A DNA stretch of 64,000 nt from Bryum argenteum. Lineage: Eukaryota; Streptophyta; Bryopsida; Bryales; Bryaceae. Location of the stretch: positions 27,482,097 to 27,546,096 of the forward strand of contig CM073324.1 in NCBI GenBank assembly GCA_037043015.1. The letters are read 5' to 3'. Made by a program: the position numbers and the translations under genes. This document shows, piece after piece, positions 47,297 to 60,500 of this stretch; position 1 is the first letter of the stretch, and each line of letters begins with the position of its first letter. The notes beneath the pieces are model-generated. The model made no database searches and was not told the DNA's origin. It worked only from the letters and a program-made list of their open reading frames with translations.

Positions 47297-50200
47297 ATGG
47301 GAGCAGTTGCCATGATTGCATCGAATGGCGCATTTCGACGGGTTTTGTTACCGGGATTGGCTCCTGCTTCTTCAGCTCGTCGTGCCAGCTCTTTACTTCT
47401 CGTGTATGCATCTGGGAAGGTATAAAGTTTTAAATTTCACTTCCTTACCATCCAAGCTATGCAGAGGCCGCTGCGCTTTAATGGCGAGAACAATTGAAGT
47501 ATTTTTCGACATTTCAAGCAATGAGCATCGTTTCTGGAATGAGAATGAGAAATGAACGATAATTCTAGTTAGGGCGCAAAAGAACGTAGATAATGCATAA
47601 CAATTTTCGGAAGAAGCGCATTGCGGATGGACGGGCTGGAGTGCTTTTGCTACTTTCTCAAGATCGATATAAACCCGTCTTGCAAGAGGATAGGGTGACA
47701 CACATTTAGATCTCTTATATATCTACGTTAGGCTAGGATTTTGATCACTCTATCTGTTTATTGTACATTGTGACATTTCGGCTTCCAGAATCAAGAACCT
47801 CAGCCACCAAGAATTACCTCCAATGTGAAGCGTAGTCTCCATTTGCTAAAGATCTTTAAGGTGAGGACTGCAGACTCTCTCTACGTTGTCTGATGAATCT
47901 CTACTCTGGCATGTCACGGAGTTCACAGGAATTGTTTGTGGAGCCTGCTAATTCCAGATTGTCCAAGCAATAGCAGATGCTTCGTACGTAGTTTTTTAGT
48001 CAGGAACTCGTTGAGTGGATATCTTGACTTGGCGTTCGTTTTTATTTTTCCTGGGATTAGGAATTTTCCAAGAAGCAACAAACGTCGGCGAGGCCCAGTA
48101 CGAGCTATCGGAAAAAGAAGGTAGATAAGGAGGAAATGCCTGAATATAATGGCGATTATGAAGATCCTACTACAAAACTTTACCAGTACGTTTCTTTGCT
48201 GGATGCGTGGATTTTTTTTAAAACCTACAGAATTTTCTCCAGGTTGTGGTAAATTTGAACCATAAACCCTTAGTCGTTCGGGGCTCAGCTTATGGGACGT
48301 GGTAATGATGTGTGGCAGCACCAGCGAAGGCTTCGAGCTAGCAACCCCAGTCTTATTAGTAGATGGTTACAATATGTGTGGCTATTGGCCTAAGCTGAAG
48401 AAGCATTTCTCACGTGGTCACCTGGACACAGCTAGGGAAAAGCTTGTCCACGAGCTTATCACGTTCTCGCACATAAAAGGTAATAGAAGAAGCATTCTGT
48501 GTCAAATCATATTGTGGTCTTTCATAGACATACCGTCTGGCGCATCAACGAATATAGTACTGGCTTACTTGCATCGATAAGCTTATGTGTGAACATGTGA
48601 GACCTTTTTACTTGCTTCTCTGATCACTCTGATAACTTGAGCTAGTGTAGGAGATGCATACACGAAGCAGGGTCGGACCCCTGTTTTGTGACGCCACCAG
48701 AGCATATTGTGAGCGACGCCTGCAGTTGTTCTGACAGTGCTTCATCGCCCATCGTTTGCAGGTGTGAAAGTAGTTTGTGTTTTTGATGCTGTTATGTCTA
48801 AAATGCCCACGCACAAGGAAGTCATGAGCAGGTAAATGAGCGTGATTTGCAATTCTTACAACGTCCTAGAGTAGGCTTAGGATTTACTTCAGGAATGAGT
48901 TTTCTGTGCGGGTCATGCTCATTGACTGACCTACTAATGATGTGGTTTGCAGTGTGGACGTTGTCTTCTCTGCAAGTACAGATTCGGACTCGTGGATTGA
49001 GAGAGAGGTAATTAGTCATTTGATTATTCCGGTCTTCTGTTTCTTGGAATGGTTGACGGTATTCGTACTTGTGATGTCCAGCAGTGCAACATTTCTAGAG
49101 ACGCATGTTGAGCATCACAAGACTTGTTCCATGTATATTGAATGGCTATGCTGGATGTGCAGGTTACATTGTTAAGGGCAGATGGTTGTCCGAAGGTGTG
49201 GGTGGCCACTTCTGATAATTTCCACCAACAAGCTGCACATGGCGCGGTTTGTAACTTCTCCTAAGGAATTTTTCCTGCAATCAGCTTATTCAAGTTTATG
49301 CTGTGCAGTTCACAAATTAATGAATTGTGAGTGATTCTGTTAACTCAGTAAAGAATATAGATATGCTATTAATGCGTTGAGTTTTTCACTCTAGGAGATG
49401 TTGTCCTTCGTCTTGCATAAGGGATTCGAGTGTCCATGATTTAAGGAGTCCCGAGCAGTGATTGATAATGTTTGTGTACAAATTGCGCTTCTACGTGATT
49501 TACTAGAGATAAGAATATGTTGATGAGGTTAGGATTGCATTTTTCACGTAAGTTACGTGATAATGTCTAATTCTGCAACGTGGTCATCCCCACGCTCATA
49601 TTGTCCCTCTGAGTTCTTTGCAAAACTATAATATGGTCACAGAAGGTCAATTGACACGTTATGGACCTGAAATGAATGGGACTTTTGGCTACGCATGCAG
49701 GGTGCTTATATTTGGAGCTGTAAGAACCTCATATCAGAGGTATTTTCTTAGAAGCTTTGAGGCACACTCTTTACCGATGCCATTGGTGATCCAATTTGCA
49801 CGCTTGCTCAAGTCAGAGTGTTAATTCACCAATACTCTGGCTGATGACGATACCCTGTTTCGCATATCCACTAGCACTATCTATACATGATTTCTAATGT
49901 CAACTCTAACTTTCTAGGCGTCCTTCATCAGAGATGCAATTCTGTCCGAGGGTTGAGCCATTTTAAGCAGAAGATTGACACATGATCATTGTTGAATGTA
50001 GATCAACGACTCGAAGAAGGAGCTAGAGGAGTTGCTGCATGATGACTTGTATGGTTTATTCTCTTTGCCCCGGTTGGATGCCATTTCAGGAAGTACTAGT
50101 TCTTGGAACAAGTGCTACTGATCAATTTTTTGTTCGCTTAAAAGTAACACAAAGCTTCGTTGATGACGGACGGAGGCCCCTATGGATCAAATGAAGGAAC

Positions 50201-50475
50201 CTTTGTATGTTCGGATCATGGTGACACCTTGCAATGAAACATAGGGACAGTCCTCTTTATGGCGTTTTCTAAAAGCTTTCGAAACATCATGCTACATCTG
50301 TGCGCTTGTAACCACCTAGTTTTATCTCTTCTTTGTCTGCAGGATGTATTCAACAAAAGGAAAGCTGTTGGAGCACAATCTGGATCCCGAAGTGCGGGAT
50401 GCTCTGCAGGCATTAAAACAACACCTGCGATCTGAAGAAGTGAAGCTTAAATTCGGCACTGAAACAACTCAGTAG
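47297..50475 (+). CDS. YacP-like NYN-domain protein (putative organellar nuclease)
   Basis: Nine exons (47297-47419, 48061-48185, 48319-48479, 48762-48831, 48953-49007, 49163-49246, 49701-49739, 50002-50048, 50343-50475) stay in phase and give 278 aa. The protein resembles the plant DUF901/YacP family: RPSTSYRKKKVDKEEMPE, then PVLLVDGYNMCGYW, VVCVFDAVMSKMPTHKE and VWVATSDNFHQQAAHGA. NYN domains are PIN-like; conserved acidic residues visible here are Asp98, Asp145, Asp170/172 and Asp196, which fit metal-dependent RNA cleavage. In bacteria YacP acts on RNA; the plant role is not established here. The N terminus (41 aa, Ser/Ala/Arg-rich) looks like an organelle transit peptide. The intron 1 span (47420-48060) could hide another small exon, though phase does not require one. 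Confidence 0.88.
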
Positions 50476-51713
50476 CCGTCGGCTTTGTAAGGAGGCATAA
50501 TTCAATGGGGAATCAATCGTGAGCCCGACGTGCTTAGTTCAATGTACAACTCCAACCTTCCTCTTAATCCTTCATTGGTGCATTTGTAACAAATTTTTGC
50601 ACTATATTTAATTAATGATTTGACGACAAGTCCTCACGAGCTATAGGTGTAGAGAGCAGTGATATTACGAACTCTTGAGTGTAGTTTCCGCTTGAGGCGT
50701 CAGCGGTAGTTACACTCACCTTTGTTTTTGGCTGAGTACCAAGTATCAACGTCTAGAAGGGAGATGTTACCGAAGCTTATTTTTTTGGGTACGCAAATTC
50801 TTTCGTCTGATATTTTTAGTTGGGCCAGCGTGTTTGGATCTCCTGATTTGAACCCAATTTTCTCGCTTGTGAATCCTCATCTAGGCGAGTTTCCTCTGGA
50901 AGGCAGACATCGTAGATACAGTAGGACGTTCTCGACAGAACTGCTGCAACGTCAATCTAGAACGCTTTACTCTCGATCATCAGTAGTACATCCACACAAT
51001 TGTAACTTGGAAGTGTCCAAGTGCCAGATTCAAAGTTCAGTGTCCAACGTGTAACAATTTGTGCATTTATGCATCATGTTGGAACCTGATTAAAGCTGTA
51101 TCGCAGTTGTAGCCGAAAGATATATGAGACATATGCACAAATATCTTGTTCAGACTTTTGCAGCTATCTGTAAAGAGATGCCTACTTCACTAGTGCATAT
51201 GAGGTCTGAGGAGAGGGAACGAGTAGACCCGAAGTGGCTTAAAAGACCCAAGAACAGCGACGAATATGTACACTTTGCATTCAAAACTGTCCCATCTGCA
51301 TACCAGTGGTGGCTGGTAACTACAACGGAGATGTCAAGTTATAAGCTTTTTCTGCCTTGTGAAGGCTTGCAGATGTGAAGATTAATGTGCATAAAAGCAC
51401 GCCAACCCCAACGATGAACTGTCTCTACAGCTTATAGTAAATCTCTTCCATAACCCACGGTGTTTACCGTATCCACCCACCTACTGAACCCACGACCTTG
51501 GAGCGTTTTTGATTTTTGGTTAACTTTTGACATTCCATTGGTAGTATTTGTCCTCCGGGACTAAAATCGTGCATGCCCATCAGTTTAGTGAATTGAATGA
51601 ATCATCAGAACTTAACCATTGCCAGGATAAATATACTTTGAGAACATCTCTGACAAGATTGTGGACCCTTCATTACCAGTACAGTTAAAGCAACGTCGCG
51701 ATTAAATAGTTAG
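50476..51713. other. Spacer between convergent NYN and GGB genes
   Basis: It holds the two 3' UTRs. No element or further gene was recognised; frames at 50722-51054 and 51124-51378 have no family features. Confidence 0.5.
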
Positions 51714-53938
51714 TTAATCATCACTGGCCCGCATGGATAGCCCCAGCTCACAGCATAAAGATTGAAGGCCAGGCTCCTCCAGTAAACTAAATGCACAGAT
51801 GCCGTAATAGGAGTGCAGTAAATCCGGGAACCCTTCTGGGAATTTACTAAAGCCACCCCACTGCACATCACCAGGTACCAAATCACAGCATATCAAACCT
51901 AACTCCTAGGGCATCGAAAGGAGGGGACATGCAACAGATTGTGCCATACAATCCCTGACTTGATTTGGCAAGTACAAAACTTCCGAACATAGAAATAGTG
52001 GCATTTCTGGAAATTTAGATCTGAAACATTAATATGCTTCATTGCTATGTGGAGAAAGATGTACTTTCGAAACAGAACTACATGGAGCATAAATGAGGAT
52101 AACTTACCCCTGTTTGACAAGTAAGAAGAAACGATCGCAATTCCACAGTGTCGCACAGTTCATATGTGCCGAGCATCTTCAGAGAGCTTCCTACCCTGCA
52201 AAACAATTCATCAGGATTAGTCTTGACCCTTCAGCTCGATTACAATAAACTTCAGAACAGCGAGTCAAAAGCATATGCATCTGAACTGAAAATAAATACC
52301 AGAATGCGTAGCAAGTGTCGGCAGGCTTATTAATCCTTCCTTGAAACCCTCCAGATTCAGTCTGTCTCTGTCCTCAACCACAGGTCAAACCCTCATGGTT
52401 TTTAGCAAGTGAATCCTTCTCTTCAATATTTAGTCATCATTCGACAAACACATGCAATGCTCTTCCATGTAGAATCTGGTTCAGTTAGTCCTCTTTCAAC
52501 TGCAGAGTAACGTCGAAGACTTTACAATAATGTACCGAATTTGTGACCATGTGGGTTGACTTACTCGCACGCACCAGCCTACAAGAGCTGGCCTATCTGG
52601 AAGGCACTTGCTGTTATTCAACCTACCCATGAGCTTCAGACTGGCAAGGGCAAGGTACGTTCCACCCCCTGTTCATATCATAACATTCGCATTGAAGTGA
52701 AACAATAAAGTAAGAAATTTCAAAAAACCTAATTTGCAAAACGACACAAAAGCTTGAACCCACCGTGAGCCTCTAGACCGGGATTCATGCCGAAACCATC
52801 GTCGTAGGACTACAACCAGAAAAAGAAGCCCACAAAATCAGGTTAGTTAACTTGAAAGTTGCACAATCAAAGGGGATTGATATGAAGGTGCACGATACCT
52901 GGCAACTGAAAATGTAATCCACTGCTTTTTCCACATCCATCCCACTCCAATCATTCAGCATTGAACAAATCGTAGCTGCCTTTCACACAAACGCCAGCAA
53001 ACCTCGTTAAATGACTCAACTTGATGCTCATGTACCCAGAAGGTTAAGAACACGGTCCCAAAAGAGCAGCAATGAAAAGATGTGCGAATGATTCACCTGC
53101 ACAGTAGGTGAATCTTAAGTCCCTCTCAGCTCCCAACTGCACTGGATAAAAACTGCACTGACACCATAGTCAATTTAATTGTAGAGAAAAGAACGCACTC
53201 ATTATGGTGGTACTGTACTGACCTGCCATCTGGTTGCTGCAGCTCGCGGACAGTTTGCAGCACGGCAGCATGCTCTACACACGAGAGGTCATCACCTAGA
53301 ATTCGTAAAATTGATAGTGCTGAATACGTTGACGCCAAGTGGCCACCATCATACAAGATCGGAGAAGCCTGCACAAATGCTCCATATCAAAATTCCATGC
53401 TAACAAAGCAAATTCAATAAAAAGTGAGTCCATCGCAAGGTTTTGAGATGTACCCCACTCGAGCAATAACGGATGCCAATTGAAGAAGACCCTCGAAATC
53501 CGAAGACAGGCTCTGCAATCATCAAACATGACCAGTAAGGAATGAATATGGGGTTAGGGTTTGCAAGCACTCTAAGAAAACGAATTATAGAAAAAAAAAA
53601 TGAAAATGAAAATGAATTATACCCTTGGTGCAGCTTGGATGATCATTCGACACAGGAAGCACTTGGAGCGAATAGACCCAGTCAATCACATCGGTTGCTG
53701 GAACCTGGAAAAACAAGGACGATCAGTGCTCGTAAAAACAGAGCTGCGAAACCAGAAAGATGGCGAGCAAGCAAATAACCTGATCGAGAGCGTTCAAGAG
53801 ATCGAGCGCGGACACAGCGAAGTAGGCGAGCGTGACGCGGTTGACATCGTTGGATTCATAATACGACGGCAGCTGCTGCAGCAACGCATCCAGGAAGTAC
53901 GCCACATGCCTCTGGCGGTCGAAATCCGACACCGCCAT
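51714..53938 (-). CDS. GGB: Geranylgeranyltransferase type I beta subunit
   Basis: Eleven exons on the minus strand (53780-53938, 53623-53704, 53454-53512, 53223-53368, 53097-53152, 52899-52975, 52764-52809, 52565-52668, 52300-52367, 52108-52195, 51714-51860) stay in phase and give 343 aa. With the alpha subunit this cytosolic enzyme attaches geranylgeranyl to CaaX proteins such as ROP GTPases. Family signatures include DGGHLASTYSALSILRILG, DLRFTYCAATICSMLNDWSG, GGFQGRINKPADTCYAFW and GGFSKFPEGFPDLLHSYYG. The zinc ligands Asp260, Cys262 and His311 are all present. The length is close to the Arabidopsis protein. The start is the ATG at 53936-53938; a GTG six bases upstream is in frame but is not a start. 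Confidence 0.95.
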
Positions 53939-54523
53939 CGCCACCTACAGTACCGAACCCAAAAGCTACTCAGAGGGCTTTTCACATAATTTCCTGACCT
54001 AAAATTACGTTAATGGACCTTTGACCCTCAAAAGCATATCGGACGGATCGCTATCAACTATGAGTGCTGTGCGACCCTAGGTTTTGGACTAGTACAGCAC
54101 AGTACTGACAGTGAGACTCGCCCACAGAGATTTGATTTAAAAAGTGCCCTACTCAGTTTGTGAGCATCATTCGGAATTGCAGTGCAGATGGGGTATTCCC
54201 CGAAATATGGAAATCGGACGAAATCCTTTATCCTTCTGTCTAAATTGCTATAGCTTATCAGTTCCAGAGGAAAGCGGTTCGGAAACTGCTGTGAAATCCT
54301 CCCGCTGCTGCAGCTGCTAAAGCCATAAACCCTTGCGTCTAACGTCTTCGTCGTGACGTTATTGCTCAGCTGTTACCGCTTCGACTTCTTTTTGTTTGTC
54401 GATGGCGACGCTGAGCAGAACCCACTTTTGCCTTAAGGTGGGGAGCCGATTCTTTCTGTCTTCTTGATTGGTGGTAGTGCATTCTAGGGGAGTGTAATTG
54501 TTCGTGTAATGCAGTGATTCGGG
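53939..54523. promoter_or_regulatory. Shared 5' region of GGB (-) and MED33 (+)
   Basis: The two start codons are 585 bp apart in divergent orientation, so both promoters and 5' UTRs lie here. An ATG near 54401 is followed in frame by a stop within about 23 codons and would be an upstream ORF if it is transcribed. Confidence 0.5.
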
Positions 54524-57500
54524 ATGCAAGGAGGCGGGGCGGGGTCATGGAAGGCGCTGTTGGAGGTGACAAGAGCTGCGGCGGCGCAGAACGATCCGCC
54601 GCTGGTGTGGGGGACGGACGTCGTGACGTGCATTCACGAGCTCGCGAATCCCATCGGCTTGCCTAGCGTCGACCTCGCGCCCGTGCTCGTCACCTGCCTC
54701 TTCAATGCCACCTCCACCAACTCCAACAGCGCCGTGTGGAGCTACATCCACCATGCCATGTCGTGCCAGATGGTGTCCGTGCTTCACATGCTGGCCCTCC
54801 TCACCGCCAGGTTCGTCGCTACACCAATTCTCCTCTCCTACCATTCGTCAAAAATTCTTGCAGCAACAATTCCTCAGAGTTACGGCGGCCGTTTCGTGCT
54901 TTTCACTAGTCTTTTAACGTCGAGAATTGAGCAATTCCCACTTCTGTCTTGCTTACTCTAATTCTGTCACCAAAACTTCTCTGCCTTTAATTCAACGGAA
55001 ATTGTGTGCATGTGGAATAGATTTGCTTGTTCGTTCGGCACTTCAAAAATTCCACCAAAATCGTAGTGTGGACACCCTTCCAACTGCGAAGTGTTGCATT
55101 GCGGATGGATACGTCTACCTCACAAATACCCCTTGTCTGTTTGGTCGCAGGGTACTGCCGAATCGGCAGCAGCAGCCGGGCATCTATAAAATGTATTTGG
55201 AGCTCACGAGTAACTTCGCATTCTCGCTCTCCTCCACCAAGAATTTCACATGTCAAGACAGGTGATTCTTATTGACCTTCACCATTCATCTCTTATGAGG
55301 AAGATGACCGTTTGCGGTTTTTCTTTCCTGAAAGGCTGGCTGGATGGTATCCCACATCTAGTGGTAGACATTAACGTTTGTATTTGTGATTATGATCTGG
55401 TAGTACTCTTGACATACTTTGGTTTCCAAACTGAGATATCATCTAGCTCAAACTCCTCGGTTTCACTAAAAGCTGTGTAAAACTTTCGAACCCTCTAGAG
55501 CCAAATTCAAAGCCGGTGCAGCTTAGATAACCATATCTGAGAGTGACCCTTTTCTCATCCTCGACGCAAAATTCAGGCCATCGCGTGCAGACCTCAATGC
55601 AAGTCGTTTGATGGTTCCATCATATGCTACAGATTCCCGAAGTTGAAATAGTGTAAACATATAACGAAAGCTTCCGACTTGCTTCTTGCTATTTTCATAT
55701 GAAATTGTTGTTACTATACTTGTCCTGGCGTCGAGGTGTGCTTACGTTAATGTTGTGCAGGATCGTGAAAGCTGTGGATGAGGCTCTCCACTTGTCGAAA
55801 GCGCCCGACACGCCCATCACGGAGGTGGGGGCTGTGATAGTGCACTTCCTGTTCGCCCTTGTGGCACGACTCGCGGAGGCTGTGTACGAGGACTGGAAGT
55901 CCAACAAAGGGGCTCTCAGTCAAATGATGGGGCTCGGGGGCGAGCAGGAGAAGCTGGAATTGGGCTTAGAGCAGCTGCGGAAGAATAACAGCCTGGCCGC
56001 CGTGCACCTCATGGCCAGGATCATGCGCAACAAACGCACTGCAGGACTCCTTCGCATTGCCCGCCGCAACTTGTGAGTCATCGACACCACAGGATTCTTG
56101 CGCTTCTCAAATTTTTTTATCTGTTCTTTCATTCTAGAGCTTGCCTGTTGTATGTGGGTTTGAAAGGGTGAGATGTGGACGTGCAGGCAGGATCAATGGA
56201 CGTTATTTGTGCAAAGGTTGCAATTGATGGAGTCCTTGACTAATGATCCTTCATCTATGGCTCCCAAAGAGGCTAAGGAGGCACTAGGCCAACTGGCTAC
56301 GGCCATACAACAGGGCCTTCGTCAGGAGTGGCGCCCAACGCAGATGTCAGTCATTAAGGCGTTGCTACCGGCTTCCGCTCGGTCGCCCTCTCACGCTAAT
56401 CCAGGTAGAGTTTGTCGCTCTTTGTCCTTGTTGTGTGGAGCTCGCCCAATTTAAAGAATCGGTATATCGTAGAACTGTCTTTGTGTTTGTTTCTATGGTA
56501 TATTTCTAGCTCAATGTGGTAGTGATGATTGAAAGGGTGGGTTGTCTCCACTGCTCAAGATTGTTAAGTATTTTGGCCATTCTCATGTTATTGTGTGTTG
56601 TTTGTTGCAGGATGGCTGGGCTGCAGTTCAGTTTGGCTGCCATTTGATGTCTACATGGAGGCTGCTATGGAGATGCGGCGCTTGTCAATTCGTTCTAATG
56701 CAGATGTTCTGGCCGGTATTTTCCTCGTCCTATACTCTGTCCGTCGTGTGCTGTGAGCTTCTTTTGTTCAACTTCATGAACAACTTGAGAAATGCTTACA
56801 GTACAACTCCGGTGGCTTAAATTTTGAATGATGATTTACGCAAGATTTTCGATGAATCTGGTCTCAAGCAACCCTTCTGGACGGGCAGAGGGGATACCAA
56901 CTGTCTTTGAGTGTGGAATTCTGGTTGCAGACATGATGAAGGCCATGCAATCTGTACATGCTGCGAACTGGGTGGACGTATTTCTGGGTGTGTGGATAGC
57001 AGCGCTACGATTGGTGCAAAGGGTATGAGGATCTCGATAGTCCTACACTTTTTTAACTGTCATATAGTTATCGCCATCTTAAAAGCACGAGATCTTAGAA
57101 CTACAGACCACTCCAGACAATGCCATTAAAATGAGTGTGAAGATAGCCTCTGTTTTCCAAGATATTGTAACCCACAATAAGTTGGACGCTGCTCATGCAT
57201 GCAAGGCTCTGCCACTTGAATCCTCTATTTCGTGTTAAAGATTGGAAGCAGCTAAGATCCTCAGTGATAGTTGCTTACATAGAAAGTGGGTGCACATCTG
57301 AAGCAGGATCGAGACAAAAAGGAAGGGCCGACCTCGCACGTGGAGTCTCGCTTGTGTATGTTATTGTCGATCTTGCCAATTGCAGTGGGTATCGTGATTG
57401 AAGACGAAGAGAAAGGGCAACTGCAACATTCTGAGAATGCATCCGGAGAGGACAAGGAGAGGAAAGTAGTCGGTGGTCGACGTGCTGCGCTGGAAACTTG

Positions 57501-60500
57501 TGTGCAGCTTCTGGGCCAGTTTGAGTCGCTTGTAGCGCCCCCCGCTGTGGCAGCGAATGCTGCTAATCAGGTTGCTGCGAAAGTGTCCGGTTTTGTGACT
57601 CCCCCGGGTCAAGCTTTGAACGCAGACCCCAGCACTTTTGGCAAACCTGCAGGTCTGTTACTCTCTTATCTTGATAGAGCAAGTCATGTTTATGACCACG
57701 CCGAGTTCCATTTCCGATGTCAAGATACAGACATGTCAACACCAATGAGGGAGCTATCAATGATGTTATCTTAATGTTGTTGATCATGTGGATGGGGCTC
57801 CCCTCTCAAGTGCATTGACTCTCTCAAAGTCAATAAAACTTCTCGTAGTTAAGGACGTGGTGCAGTTCCTTGGGCTTTTTGTGATATTGCATGTTGACAA
57901 TTGCTGGACAGCGAGCAGGGTAGTGGCTAGAGATGTCGAGATGGACGGCACATCATTCCGTTTGCTGCACTTCCACTGAATATAGCAGCAAGAAAGCTTA
58001 ATCTTGTTCTCACCAGATTTTGCTTTGCTTTGAACTTGTGCAGTAGTTGGGACAATGCGGCACCTGATTGTGGAATCCTGCGTAGCCAGAGGGTTGCTAG
58101 AAAAATCAGCTTACTTTTGGCTTGCGAGTACCGGAGGGGCGCTGGCCAGTATCCCTGCTTCTCCTTCCCAATCTTCACCCTGGTCTGTTTTCATGGATGG
58201 TGCTTCCCTATCAAGTGCATTGCGGATGGCTCTGATTGCAAGTCCCGCTGGAAGGTATGCTATTTTCACCTGAAATTTTCAATCTTCATCGGTTGACACT
58301 GCCGTTTCTGAGCAGTTTCACTGTATAGCTTCGGGCTAAAAGGTCATCTATTATGTCTAAAAGTGTCGCAGAGTTGGAAAAGATTTACAAGACTGCCATC
58401 ATGGGTCTTGATGAGGAAAGGCCAGCAGCAGCCAGTATCCTCTGTGGTGCATCTCTTATTCGCAGCTGGACAGTGCAGGTTCGTGTACCGACATGAACAA
58501 CTCTTCCTTCCTACTTTTGTACAAGATGATGTTCATGTGATTTTAGAGATCATTTGATGACGAAAGGGTAGGAGTGACAGGAACATGCAGTGCACTTTGC
58601 AGTGCAACTGTTATCTCCGCTGGGGGCTGATAACCGATCTGGAAGTAATCCTGCACTGCTCAACCATGCCCCTATGCTTTATGCTGCACTTCAAAGCATG
58701 AACACTGCCGACGCCCTCAACGTACTCTCTCTATTTGGCATGGTAAGTTCAACTTTTGCGTAAAGCTGTGCCATGCGACTTTGTTAATTGCGATGCGATA
58801 GAGACAGACTAATTGTGGGTTGATATAAAAATTTCGACAGTTTCCGGAATTGGCAGCGTCGCTGCTGCCCCTCTGCGAAGTGTTTGGCTCGTTGAATAAT
58901 GCAAAACCGGTGGCAACAAGCTTGGATGGAGAAGTGGTGACAGCACACATGTTATTTACGTCGGCGTTTTTACAGCTGATCAAGCTGTGGAAGTTTCACC
59001 GGCCGCCCTTGGAGCACTGTCTGCTGGGAAGTGGGGCTGGGCTGGGAGCAGATTTGAGTCTGGAGTATCTCCTGCAGCTGTCGAACACACAATCCAAGAA
59101 CAGAACAGGAAAGCTGCATGCATTCTACTCTTCATCACCTACAAGCGGTGGCGTGTCGCTAAATTCGTTCCCCAGGTTGAGGACATGGTACATGCAACAC
59201 CAAGAGTGTATCTCCTCCACAGTCTCAGGATTGGATCGTAACAGCCCTGTGCATCAAGTGGCAGATCGCTTACTTGCGATGATGTTCAAGAAAGGGAATA
59301 AAAGTAGCAGCTCCTCGTCTGCTTCCTCGACATCCGATGACAGTTCTGGCAGACCCATTTTGAGTGCATGGGAAATCATTGCAGCTGTTCCCATTGTGAT
59401 GGAGTACGCTCTCACAGCTTGTTCGCACGGCACTCTATCTTCTCTTGAATTAACTACAGGTGCGTTTATTGTGAGAGTTTCTCTCTGTCTTAGAGTGGGT
59501 CCGTAATCATGTCAACTCTGATATGTGGGATGCTGTTCAGGGCTTCGAGATCTGGTTGATTATCTTCCAGGAAGCATCGCCACTATTGTAAGCTATTGTT
59601 CCGCGGAAAACACCAGGGGTCTTTGGAAATACGCTTCGATGAATGGCCAGGACTGGCCCAGTCCTGCTGCTAATCTCCTCACCATCCAAGGAGAGGTCAA
59701 GGACATTTTGGCAGGTGTTGGTGTTCAGATTCCGAATCCAACTGGTAATGCTTCTGAAGACAATGAGAGTTGTAGTAGTAGTCGATCAACCATTACCTTG
59801 CAGTGGAATGCCTCGAAAGAATCCTTGCATCCTTGATTACCTTCACTGTTTAATTTATAGGTCATAAATCAGTAAACCCGTAATCTAAGTTGCCTGGCTT
59901 GGTTGAAAGATTATCCTTTCTGTTATACGAAAGCCTCCAATTTATTTAACGGTGGACAGTGAAGGAAAGCAGTTAAGGAGTTGAATACTTGAGAGTTGAT
60001 GAGTTCCTGCAAAGCTTCAACTGATGTGCAAGTTCATTACATCCATGGCAGGTGCGGGGGGAGGGAATGCGCCAGTATCACTGCCGCTGCCGTTAGCTAC
60101 TCTGATAGCCTTGACGATAACGTTTAAATTGGACAAGCATGGAGACCAGATTCTAAGTGTGGCAGGTCCAGGCCTGGAGAGTTGCTCCAGCGCAGGCCCT
60201 TGGTTCAGTATGCAAGTGGTGGCAGCGCTGTGGGTGCAGAAAGCCAAGAGATGGCACGACCACATCGTGTTCGTTAGCTGCTGCTCTGTTTTCAAGCATA
60301 ACAAAGACGCCAAGTTGCAGTTGTTGCGGAGTTGCTTCGCTGCGACCCTTAACACTTCCAAAGCCCTCGGGTCCAAGCTGCAGGTCATGCTCACTTTGCC
60401 ATCCCGTGCAGTGTGAAGAACCACTCTATACTCATCCAGAATCTGCTTTTCTTTCAGCTTCTGATTAGTAGCCCACAGTTTGCAGCCGATTGAAACGTGG

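Noticed and set aside
53942-53944. Start of GGB at 53944
   Set aside because: That codon is GTG; the first ATG in frame is at 53936-53938.
54401-54470. MED33 start at the ATG near 54401
   Set aside because: The frame closes after about 23 codons and does not join the conserved N terminus that begins at 54524.
60017-60424. 135-codon minus-strand open frame, and a similar one at 60996-61514
   Set aside because: Both lie antisense to MED33 exons; the sense frames match the family and the antisense ones have no recognisable features.
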